From contig JAALGY010000013.1 in assembly GCA_032358165.1 (NCBI GenBank), forward strand, positions 372,001 through 436,000: DNA of 64,000 bases, read 5' to 3'. A program made the position numbers and the translations under genes. Origin of the DNA: Diplosphaera chodatii (taxonomy: Eukaryota; Chlorophyta; Trebouxiophyceae; Prasiolales; Stichococcaceae). This document shows, in pieces, positions 12,031 to 23,800 of the stretch (positions within the stretch are counted from its first letter, which is position 1; each line of letters opens with the position of its first letter). The notes below the pieces were generated by a model that did no database searches, was not told the DNA's origin, and worked only from the letters and a program-made list of their open reading frames with translations.

Positions 12031-12859
12031 GTTGCGCACAGCGCCCTATGAACGAGCGATTACTGGATGCAGCTGGCTCCGCATCTTTGGGCTACGTTGC
12101 TGCACACACCAGATGGCCAAAGCTGCACCCAGTCACTTTCATTGCATGATGATCAACAGAACCGTGAAGCGACTTGCTGCAAGTGACTTGTCGCAGCGGT
12201 GGTTGGCCGTCAACTGGAGAACGGTGCGGTATTTAACAATATCAATTCCAAACACATCTCTGAAGTCGGATTCCAAATTGATATACAGCGTCAAATTGCT
12301 CTTGCCTGCTGATGCAACGGTCCATTGGTCAGCGTTGCACTCTGGTGTACGACCACTAATCATGTTGCATGGTCTGTGCAAAGTTCTTGCACTGCCACCA
12401 GTACCCATCTACCTACATGCCTGGCTGCGTGCGGAACCATGCACACCCGAAGGCACTACAACCTCTCCAGATCCACTCACACCAGCGCCTCTCCTCTGCC
12501 GCTGTCATTGGCAACATCTTCTGACCAATACTGCTGGCGGCGGCTGCTGCTGCTGCTTCCCGTTCCCAGTTTGATAGTTGGTGATGAGCATACAACTATA
12601 CCTCAAGCTCGGCTCACAAATGCAACAGCCATGTGGGCACCCTGCATGTCAGCCAGTCGACTGTCAGCCGCCTGCTCATCCTCTTGCCCTGATTGGAGGG
12701 TGTACCTCCACAAAATGTCAGCAGGCTACTACACGATCAACATACACGATAATGTGGAGAGACCTTGGCCCAACGGTAATGACACACAACTGGGCCTGAC
12801 CTTGGCTGTCCCATGGTACAAAGTTGTGCCCCACGACTCGAAGCTGAGCTCTGGCTGCC
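12031..12859. other. Intergenic, tail-to-tail
   Basis: Lies between the chitinase stop and the stop codon of the minus-strand DUF2045 gene. Several ORFs of 60-200 codons overlap on both strands but none has a recognisable motif or consistent splice junctions. Confidence 0.45.
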
Positions 12860-15800
12860 TCACGACCTGCTGTGCTGTTCCTGAGGCCATGCGGCGACCA
12901 TCTCCTGCAGCAGCAGGTCGATGGGCGTGCTGAGGCTCATCAGCCCGCACCGCAGCGGCCGCCGCTCGGTTCCTCCGCCATGCAGCACCTCCCGGGCCAC
13001 GCCTGGCAAGCGCAGCACGAAGTGCCCTTGGCAATGGTGACAGCCCCTGCCTGGTTTGCAGCAGCAGAGCAGAGGAAGGCAGCTGTCACACTGATGGGCA
13101 CTCGTGCAACCCGAGCGTAGAATGTCAGCCCCCGCACCCCTGCTATATCGTGAAGCAGCTCACGCACCTTTAGCCAGCTGCGCAGCGACGCCGGCAGCCC
13201 CGGTGGCCAGCCGGGCCAGCAGCCTGCCCCGCCGGCCGCCGCCGTCGGTGGTGCTCCCGGCAGCAGTGGAGTCGTTGCCCTCGCCGAGCGTCAGGTGCGT
13301 CAGGTCGGGGTCCGCATCTGCGGCTTCCTGCTGCCGGACCACCGACACCGCCACATCGGCAAAGCCCAGGCCGCCTGAAGGAACACAAAAATGCGAAGTT
13401 TCAGTGCAAGGTTGGTCATGAACTCTGACTCTTGCCTTGTGCACCGGCATCGCTGCAGAGCCAGGCTGCAGGGTGGGCCGCAGGCAGCCAGCACCGGTGC
13501 TGTACAACGCAGCATGTCTCGCCGCTTTGTCCAACTAGTGTCTCATCAGAGGCCCGGCAGAGACGCACCGGGGCCGCGCATCACGACCCGGTGTGGCGCG
13601 GCCCCTGACCTGCCCGCCCACGCCGCGGCGGCCCGCGCGTGCGAGGAGCCCACCACCCCCTGCAGCTGCTCGCAGCTCACGAAGCCTGCGCAGCAGCAGG
13701 CGCGAGCTCGCGGTCGTGTGGAGTGGCAGGGTTTCAAACCAACATTCAAGGGTCGGACCACACCTGCGGCTGCGCTCATTTGGCAAAGCCTGCATGCTGG
13801 ATGGGGAACAGCATGCAGCCTGGGCAGTGCAGTGGTAGGCTGCAGCAGCAGAGGTCCATCTGGACAAGGGTACATGAGGTGCTGTGGCAGCATGCGCAAA
13901 AGGAAGCCATGTCTGCGAGTCACTCCAGGGCTGCAGGAATGCAGGAATGTCATCAACATTCGGTTCCTGCCTGCAAAGATGGTGACGCCCGGCAGGTCGC
14001 CTGCAGGCGCGAGTCCAGGGTTCAGAGTCCCGCTGTCGCCGCCGTCGGGCCCTGCTGCCGGGGGGACCCCGCCTGCTGCTGGCCCCGGCTGCAGCCGCCG
14101 CCGCGAGCTGGGAGAAATGAGCGGGTCGGAGAACGCCCGCTCCAGCGCCGCCTCAGCCGCCTCAGGCGAATCTACAGGCAATCATCGGGTGTTGCCACTG
14201 ATTGACTTGCCGTAGTTGCACTTGGCTTGAACTAGCTTTGATGGCGCCTTTCTGGCTCCTCATATGAGTGCCGCTCTACTGCAGCCCATTGCCAACGGGA
14301 AGTGCCACGCGCTGGTCTCATATCGCACGCTCATAAATGGACCGCCATTGCTCCAGGGTGCACCTGGCTGCGGGGGCGGGGCGCGGCTGTCGATGGGGAC
14401 GGTGCCGGCGCCGCCATCGGCCACATACTGCCACAGGGTGACGCCCTCCGACGGCGCCCCCCTTGCAGCGGTGCCCCCTGCCGCCACCCGTGCATCATCC
14501 CCCTTGGCTGCCGGCGAATACTCCGCCTCCAGCTGCCTCGGCTCCTGCTGCTGGCTGTGCTGATGGGTCGGCGGCCCCACCTGCGCGTCTGCGCCTGCTG
14601 CACGGGGGACGCCTGCGCTTGGCGTGCCGCCGCTGCCTTTTTGGGAATCGTGTGCGGCAGCTGCTGTGCGCTCGGGCGCTGCCGCCGACACAGGCGGCAG
14701 GGCATCCGGGGCTGGCGGCGGCAGTGCTGGCCCGTCCACTGCGGACAGCACCACGGCGTAGCACTGCTCTGGGTCGTCCAGTACCTGCAGCGGAGATTAA
14801 GGAGGAGCTTGCAGCCGAGCATCTGTCGCCGTGGATGCCACGTTGCCACAGCAGATCTCTACAAAGTGCTCTGCAGCTCTCACTGACAGAGTGTGTTGCA
14901 TTATTTGGGTTTAGTCGTTGTTTCTGAACGAAGAACGCAGGGTTCCTGGTGCTTACGACGGGCCGGCACGCAAAGCTCACAGCACCCAGTGTCGGATCGA
15001 TGTGCCTGGGCAGTATGTGATGATGCACTGTGCGTTGGCTCAGAGCGCTGCCCACATCAGAGCAGGCTGCCGGCTGGCGAGAGTCAGCAGTGTGCTGTCT
15101 GAACACTTGCACCCTGAACAGCATGGCGAAGTCAGAGCCCGCACCATGTGGTGGTGCGTCTCGTCAAACTCGTCGATGGCGAAGCAGATCTCGGGGTAGG
15201 ATGGCGCCGGCGCCGCAGCAGCGGCCCTGCTGCTGTCCAGGTTGACCGCCACCCGCATCGGCGACGCATACACCGGCGTCACCACCTGCCCACCCACCAT
15301 GTGAGGGTTTTGCACAATGTGTTTCGCACAATCTGTATGAGTAGGCATTACAATTTCGCTTCCCAGGGACCTCAGTATCAGCTGGGCAACAATGGAACAG
15401 GCGCCTGCAGCACGCAGCTGGAGTGCTGGATGACCCACACCTGCCGCAGGCCAGCCTGAGCATCCCGGGACTGCCCCACTGCCGGAAGCGCATCTCGCCT
15501 GCAGCCAGCAGCCATGCACATATGTTTCAAGCAACCCGGAGTGCACCATTGAGCACAACGTGCATGTGCAGTCATACCACAGGCAATCTCTGCTGACATC
15601 AATGGCAGAGAATACCTAAACTAATCTATCACAGCAACATGTCTCCTCACCCGCAGGTGGCGACCGACAGCAGGTAGCGCGTTTGCAGCACCAGGTTCAG
15701 CAGCACGCTGGCGCGCCAGTCGACCACGCTCGACTCCAGGGTGCCATCCTGTAGTTCGGCCGGCGGCGTCGCGCCCTTCCTGCGCACTGTCAGCGATGGA

Positions 15801-16424
15801 GCGTCGTCGCTCCCGCCCACCTGCGTGAGTGAGGCCGCCGTGTCAGGGTCACATCCCGCTCCCACCGCACACTGATGCACCCGCGTCACATGCTTGCGAT
15901 GACATGAGTGTTGCAGCAACGCAGATCAGCATGGGAGTGCGTACCTCGTCACTGAGCTGCACAAAGAAGAGCAGGTCGTCCTGGTGGGCCGCCCCCGCAG
16001 CGCCGCCAGGCCCGAGGAAGAACTGCACAGCACGGCGCACTTAGGGTTTTCAACTGGCGCTGCCTACAATTCAGCAGATGCATGCTTCCCTTTTACTATC
16101 GAAGAGTGTGGTCTCTCTATACAACGCATACTGCATTGGAACAGGTTGTCGGCGACGGCTGCAGATCAGCCATGCATGACCGTCCGGAGCGCCATGTGGC
16201 AGCTGCGGGGCATGCATTTGGCCAGGCCGATGCTGTGCATGCCGGCGTACCAGCTCGAAGAAGGCGCGCTGCCAGCGGGCCGGCCGCCAAGGCGCCCCGC
16301 CGGAGCTGGACAGACGTATGGGCCGCGCCTCCTCGTCATCCCGCTGCGCCGCTAGCCCACTGCGCGCCTCCTCGCACACTGCTTTCCTGACAGACTCCCA
16401 CCGCACCCCGCTCTCAGCCTCCAT
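12860..16424 (-). CDS. DUF2045 protein, homologue of animal KIAA0930
   Basis: Nine exons: 16424-16251, 16022-15945, 15820-15651, 15358-15145, 14784-14364, 14171-13971, 13685-13569, 13374-13168, 13050-12860. The model keeps phase throughout and gives 590 residues. Family landmarks in order: QDDLLFFVQL, VDWRASVLLNLVLQT, SYPEICFAIDEFDE, CYAVVLSAV, PGVTIFAGFVSCEQLQ, VVMRGPGGLGFADVAVSVV, and a C-terminal block around RCGLMSLSTPIDLLLQEM. These match by position the conserved segments I know from human KIAA0930 (for example QDDMLFYV and DWEESVCLNLILQ). The biochemical role of the family is unknown. The alga adds a ~120-residue Ala/Pro/Gln-rich insert in exon 5. The intron after exon 6 (donor at 13970) starts with GC. 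The exon 4 acceptor is the least secure junction. Confidence 0.88.
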
Positions 16425-17858
16425 CGTGCAGTCGCCGTTGCCACAGCGATCAGGCTGCGATCCTCGCAGGCGCGATCGAGGGTGTGGGACGCTGTCAGGT
16501 CCGGAGGTGGATGGTTTGGTGGAAACTGCCAATCACAAGTGTAATGGAGGGTGCTAGCGCGATCCTACAGAACTCTGCGTGAATCCGAGCACATTGCAGT
16601 GAAAGCACCGGAGCAGATTGTGCTGCGCGTGCAATTGCTTGCACGGGATTAAATGGACACTTTGAAGCAGGTGCAAACTGGAATGTGCCGCGCTCCTCAC
16701 AGCAAGTGAATGTCGAGGAAGGAACGTTTCCCATCATGGCTTCGCTGACGCGGATTGCAGGCCCAAGTTGCAGCTGCAGTGGTGAACATGTTTACTGCTG
16801 CAGGGTGGCTGCTACTGTTTGGTGTGCTGGGCAGAGTGCATATGCTACCATATTTGGGCCAACACTACAAGCGGCAACGAGAACACCGTGAATTGGGTCG
16901 CCATGTATTGCTTCGAGTGTGCCACGGGTCAAATGCATCACGGCTTGGGTAGCAGCATCAAGGATTGGGCCGGTGTCGACTTGTGTCATTCGATTTTGTA
17001 AACGGACCACCCACACAGACCCCTGCCTACCCAGACAACATGGCAAGGTACACCCGTTGCTGCTGATGACATATCAGGTGAACGGAGCATGGCTGTTCAC
17101 GCTGCTGCCAGTGTACCCGCAACAGCATTTGACGTTACGAGATGCGTCTAGCAACATTTGTGCATTGCTTCTGTGTACACACGCAGCAGAAGGGACCTTT
17201 GAGCACTCCTCTGCAACCACGCAGCCCATCGGCTTGTCTTGTATGACCGCTGCCACCTGGCGGTTGTGCACGCCTCACGTGAAATGATGTAAGGGAAGCT
17301 TGGAAGCTGGAGGAAGCACCCCGCCTGCATCTGCGTCGGTCGAGCCGAATCGCACACAACTGTGATTGCATCCAGATTTACACCGCGATTCAGGTGACCT
17401 TCACTGTTATCTTTGGAAGCCGTTTCGCGTGTATCTGCGACCACCAGGCCGCAGCAATCGGTGTCGCTCAGCCAACACGTCTCCACTTACAGGTGATCCT
17501 GCATTGTTTCAACGTGGCTTGCGCAAAAAACACCGCTCTTGCGAGCTCTTAGGGTTGCATTTGAAGCAACCGTGTTAGCGTTGCACCTTCCGGGTTGTGT
17601 TCGATGCCGTTGCACCTGGTAGTACGGTGAGTGCCATGCACACCGCGATGCCTGCGCCATCGTTGAAATAAGCCGATCACTACTAACAGCCGGGTATGGG
17701 TGGTTGGATGGCACTGTCCTGGCGTGTAGAGGGTTTTGGGCGCATTGTCCTATATATTGTGCACCCCTCCCCAGAGCCAGTGACTCAACCCCGACTGAAC
17801 TCTGTCTTCGATGTCGCGCAGCAGGCGATTGCAGACGGAGCTGGGCAGATAGCTACCT
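16425..17858. other. Divergent intergenic region between the DUF2045 gene and the H+-ATPase gene
   Basis: Holds the 5' ends of two genes transcribed away from each other. Scattered ORFs (for example plus 16919-17287) have no domain. A TATA-like run lies at 17751. Confidence 0.5.
17751..17758 (+). promoter_or_regulatory. Candidate TATA box of the H+-ATPase gene
   Basis: TATATATT lies 101 nt upstream of the inferred start codon. It is a plausible core promoter element by sequence and position only. Confidence 0.3.
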
Positions 17859-20800
17859 ATGACGCAATTCATGCAGCCTCAGTCAAGTGGCGAACACGAT
17901 GCCGCTGCCCCGCAGTGGCCAGAGGGCGTCGACCCGGCAACTTTCGACACCGGCTTGACTGACGAGCAGGCAGGCCCTGCACTCTGTGACAAGATGTTGA
18001 GGCACTTTATTTGACGCTTTATCAGTTCATTGAGCCGCACAGCTCATCGCATAAAATCGCAGCCCTTGGCCACAGGCTGTTTGCCTGGTGTCAGGATTAC
18101 GTCATGGGGTCTTCTTGGCAGTTGCAGGTTGCAAAGGCGCGAGCGGAGCACGGCGAGAACTCCGTGAACGCCAAGCAGCGGCCAGAGTGGCGGAAGATCG
18201 CGCGGCGATACCTGGACTGGGTGTCCCTACTCATTGTGAGTGCTGCCGCATTGTGTATATTGAGTACGCTGGCTTGCTGCGCCGCATATATTGTGCGCCT
18301 GGCACTTAGGGCAGCACTGGTGCTGAGATTCGATGCCGCGCCTCGCTCTGCTGCATGCACGGGCCATACGGCGACAGGGCGCTACGGCCAAGGCTCTCCA
18401 TGCATGGTCGCAAGCGGCACATGATGCGCACAGTGCATGAACACTGCACCGATGCTGCTCCTGACTGCCCTGATCCCGCACGGACGTGCATATGCCGCTA
18501 CAACTCCTCGGCACTAATTCAACTCTGACTGCCACCGCAGATCGCGGCGGCGATCGTGAGCGCGGCGGTGCCGGTGGACGGCGGCCGGGGGTGGGCGTCC
18601 TTCGGGCTGCTACTGTTCGAGCTGAACCTCATCGTGTGGGTGGGCCACTACTCGGACCGCAACGCTGGCAACGCCGTCAAGGAGCTGGAGGTGCGCTGGC
18701 AAACCCTACATTGCGCAGGCTGCAATTCTCGACGTCGGCAAGTGCTGGAGTACGGCTGTGAGTGCGGTAAAAGCACCCCAGCTTTGCAGGCAGCTCCCAG
18801 ACCGTGATGCTCGGCGTGTGCAGTGGCAGCCTTGGAAGTGCACACTGGCGACGCCGGCTGCTGCAGCAGCTGGCAGTGATGTCTGGCACGTTTCAGAGCC
18901 GGCTGGTATGCTGCATGGCATGACCGGGTGCAAACAGAAACACCACTGGAGCTGGCGCACTGCAGGAGCTGTCGGCCCCTACGGCCGTCACGAAGCGCAG
19001 CGGCGCCTGGGCGGAGCTGCCGGTGCGGGGGCTGGTGCAGGGCGACGTTGTGGCGCTCAAGGGTGGGGACGTCATCCCCGCGGACTGCCGGGTGGGGGCC
19101 CCGCACCTGGGTCCCGTGCGCACACTGTCTGCGTGCACGCTGCCATCTGCAGATGGATGTCTCCTGCCGACGGACGGGAGGAGGGAAGATGCATGATGTC
19201 CGTGCGGCAATGTATGGTGGCCGTTCCGTCCCGCCCGTGCGTGCCCACATCTGCAATGTGCGCTGCAGCTGGTTGGCAAGGGCGAGCCGCTGAAGGTTGA
19301 CGAGTCCTCGCTGACGGGGGAGTCGATGGCGGTGACAAGAGGCCCCGGCGAGACGGTGCGACCCCACAGCAGAGTTGCCTTCCACAACGGCAGTGTAGAA
19401 ATTTTGCAGCATCTGGCCATCGGGGTCCAGCAATGAATAGGCCTGCCCGCCATGCCACATCGACATGCTGCAGGTGCTGTCGGGGGGCTGCGTGCTGCAG
19501 GGCGAGCTGGAGGCGGTCGTGACCGCCGTGGGGCGCAACACCTTCTTCGGCCGCACCATCGCGCTGCTGGCCGCCCCAGAGGAACGCGGCCACCTGCAGA
19601 AGGTGGGACTTTGCCACACAAGCTCCACCAGCACCACCCGCAAAGCATTGATGAATATATCGGGAACTCACTGACGGAGAAGCCCAGAAACAGCTTGAAC
19701 TCTTGAGGGTATGAGCCGCCTGATCATGGAGCAAGGTCCTATCTGGTCACGCTGGAGGCCCGAGCAGCACAAGGTGCGAGCGCGCGTCTCATGTGGCTCG
19801 GCACTCCGCACAGGTGATGGCCAAAGTGACGGTGGCGTTGGCGGCATTTTCGCTGGTGTGCGTGCTCGGCATCCTCGTCGCCAACCTGGCGCGCGGGGAG
19901 CCCGCCGGCTACTCCATCGTCGTGTTCTTCGTGGTGCGTCGCCCAGCTCAACCTTTGCTGCGCCCCCTGGTCACCATTACGTTTGGTGCCACGATCTTGT
20001 GCAGCTTGAGGAGCTGGCTGATGTATCATTCAAAGCAGGGCGCCTGTCGCAACATCTGGAGCACTGCTGAGCTTCGATGCTAAGCTGTATTGTGACATCT
20101 GGGCACTCATATTAGGTGTCATGTAAGTCATGCAAAGGCCAGCATGCGCTTCGGCTTGCAACGCCTTACATGGGTGTCACGAAGCATGTGCTCTGACCTG
20201 CAGGTCTACGTTGCGGTCGTTCCCATCGGTGGGTCCGCAAGCTGAACCATGTTTTCACTGCCATGTGTGTTGCCGACCGCTGCCGTCAGGCTGCAGACGC
20301 GGTCAAGAGCGGGGAGATGCCTTGGGTCACTGGACCAGCAGCAGCATGCGCCTGACGGGCACCAGACCTGTGTCGGCCTGCTGAGCTGGGGGGACCCTTG
20401 CAAGTAGGCCAAGGCAGCTGACTTGGCCAACAGCCCTGCTGCAGTTGGGTGCTGGCTTCACAGCATCCCTCAAGACTGTGCTGAATCGCCCTATTACGTG
20501 CATACTTGACATGGCCCTGCAGGCATGCCGGTGGTCACGACGACTGTGCTGGCTGTCGGCGCGCGGGAGATGGCTGCAGAAAAGGCCATCGTGAACAGGT
20601 GCTGCAGGCAGACGGAATGCAAAGCACCGTGCTGTTGCCAGCTGCCAGAATGTCCCTGCTATCCACAGGAGCACAGCACCGACCTGTGCAGCGGCAAAGT
20701 GACGATATCCACACCGTTTAAACCCTGCAGGCTGGCGGCCCTGGAGGAGCTGTCGGGCATGGAGGTGCTCGCGTCGGACAAGACCGGCACGCTCACCCTC

Positions 20801-23800
20801 AACAAGTGGGTAGGGCTGGCCACAATATGCTGCACATCAGTCGTGTGGTCGCTACCACCGCAAGCCTGGTCCGCCTGCTTCCAACATGCGGAGACTGGGC
20901 CTGCTGTATTGCCGCACAAGTGCCAGCGTCACACAGGGGCAGCTGCACACTCCTGCACATGTAGCGCGTCCGTCTCGTATGCTGGGGAGCTCTGCCAGCA
21001 CCTACAGCCGCCAGACCGGCAGAATCAGTGAACCTGCAGGCTGAGCCTGGACAAGGACGACATCGAGCCAGCGGCTGGGCGCTCTGCCGCAGACGTCCTG
21101 CTGGCGGCCAGCCTGTCAGCCAAGTGGGAGAATGCCGATGCCATCGACACAGCGATCACCGCTGCCGTCAATGGTGGCATCACGGTGAGGAGCAGCTGGG
21201 TGTGTGCAGTGACAGCGACAGTGGCAGTGTGTACACGCTCGCTACACTCTGAGTGGCACGGCTGGTCTGCTGGTGGTATAGCATGCTTATTGTGTGCCAC
21301 AATGTATGTCCTCCCTGCCTGTCTTAACCCTGCAACTGCTGCCAGCTGCCACAGCCAGGGTGTTCCCATCTGCTGCCCCTGCGCTTTACATTTCTGCAGT
21401 GCCGCTGGTCAACTGTCATGCTCTTTTCAGCAGGCAGCTAAATGCCTGCGAATGCCTGCTATGCGCACAGGCCACCAGCGAGTACACCATCGAGCGCTTT
21501 GTGCCTTTCAACCCGGTAAATAAGAAGACCCTGGCCGAGGTGATCACACCAGACGGCCGGCACGTCACATATGCGAAGGGCGCCCCTCAGGTGAGACGAA
21601 AACTTGCCGCAGCAGTGGCACTGCATCGATGGTGCTCAGCTGCTACCTGCCCAGATATGAGGGCGTGCAGCCGATGCACTCAAGTTCTATGCTATGTTGT
21701 AGCAGCTACTTTCATGTCAGCAACCCAAGCACTGGGCTGGGTGCTATGATCGCAGATCATTGGCGGCATGCTGGCGGACCAAGGCGAGAGGGACGCGGTG
21801 CACGCGTACATTGCGGCGCGTGCGTCGCGGGGCCTGCGGACCATCGGCGTGGCGAAGTCTCCAGGCGCGGGTGACTCCTGGCGCCTGGTGGGCCTGATCT
21901 CGCTGCTGGACCCGCCGCGCCCGGAATCAGCGGCCACCATCAAGCGGGCCCAGGAGCTGGGTGTTGAGGTGCAGCCTGCAGACTGCAGACACCCAGAGTT
22001 GGCTGCTACCTGCTGTTTCACGCGCTGTTGCTGGCAGTTGTCAATGGCAGTGGAAAGCCTCATGATTGGTGGCAAGCAGTTTGACATCCAGCTGCACCGC
22101 CCTGTGTATAGCGTATGCAGTGCGCTCCAGCCGATCGTGCGCACATGCGCATTGTAGTGCGAATGCAGTGCAGCATGCGGCAGTGGGTGGTTGTCACAGA
22201 GGTGCCTCCGGTGGGTGACGGTGCTGCCGGCGGCGCAGGTCAAGATGGTGACGGGGGACCAGCTGGCGATCGCGGTGGAGACCTCGCGCCGCCTGGGCCT
22301 GGGCACCAACATCATGGAGGGCGCCGAGCTGGCGGGCGGGGGCATCAGCGCTGAGCTGGCGCATCATGTGAACCAGGTGTGTATCCTCTAGCACTTGCTG
22401 GTGTTACCGCTGGGGTGTTAGAGTTCTGAGGGCGTTGCCGAACAGTGTGGGTACTGCCGACTAGCCGCTGCTCGGAACGACCTATGTGCCTGTCACACGC
22501 TGCTGTTTTGCTGAAGGTGTACTCTGACTTGCACTTGCAGGTGGATGGGTTTGCCGGCGTGTACCCGGAGCACAAGCACAGCATTGTGGAGGCACTGCAG
22601 GCGCAAGGCCGGCTCGTCGGCATGACAGGTAGGGCAGCGTTCTTGGGCCCACTATCCCAATACCAAGATATCTCAGCTCAGGCGGGGCTGGGACTCCTGA
22701 CCCTGCACTTCCCTGGATGCACTTGCATTGCTGGACATGAGGAGTGCCCCACATGAGCGCCTGACAACATGCTTTCAGTGGTTGATTCGGCCCAGCTCCC
22801 CCAGCTTGCAAGTCTGCCAGTGCAGGTGATGGGGTGAATGATGCGCCAGCCCTCAAGAAGGCGAATGTGGGCATCGCAGTGGCCGGCGCCACAGCCGCCG
22901 CCAAGGGCGCCGCTGACATCACCCTCACACAGGTGATGACTTGCCAGCACAAGTCGGTGCAAGGCACAGCATGTTTTCCCACCTGTACGCTTCAGGCGCT
23001 ATGGTCTCTATACAGCAAAATGTCAAGCACTGCAAGTTGGCACTTTCAGTTTCGGTATTTTGGGATGCTACATGGTGGCCAGTCGATACTTTTGTTACAC
23101 TGGTTGCTACCCCACGCCACACATGGCGTCCGCCAAGGTGTCGAGCACCGGTCAAGTCTTCAATGTGGGAGCGGAGTGTGCAGCAGGCTGTCACCAAACG
23201 GTCAAATGGCTGCCCGCAGGAGGGCATCGGGACCATCATCACGGCCATCGCCAGGTCCCGCATGATCTTCCGGCGGCTGGAGACATACATCCTGTACCGC
23301 GTGGCCTCCTCCCTCACCATCCTGGGCTTCTTCTTTTTCGCCATCATCATCATCAGGTGGCTATGTTGCACAGTGGTGGTATCGAGGAACTGCTGTGCGC
23401 ATCATGCTGCTGGATCTGACCCATGCCAGCACAGCAGCGGTCGAGCATCGTGCGTCGGCTGCACCGCCTACCATAGCAAGCCAGGGTGACACGCCGATTG
23501 TGCCTGACACAACGTTTTGGTGCTGTGCAGGCTGGAGATGCCGACGTGGGTCCTGGTGGTCATCTCCATCACCAACGACATGTCCGCCATGTTCACCTCG
23601 TTCGACAAGGTCGGCCACCTGCAGATCTAGCACAGTGCAGCTGAGCATCGGTCAAGCATGAGATCGCTGACGTTTGGATCAACTTCGTCTTTGGTATGTC
23701 TGCTACTGATGATGCTTGCTGCTGACTGCTGCAGGTGCACACCAGCAGCACACCGGAGCTGTGGAACATGCAGAAGTGCCTTGTGGTGGCAGCGGCACAG

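Noticed and set aside
18648..19648. Minus-strand ORFs of 250-331 codons
   Set aside because: They overlap H+-ATPase exons that carry conserved motifs on the plus strand, so they are shadows.
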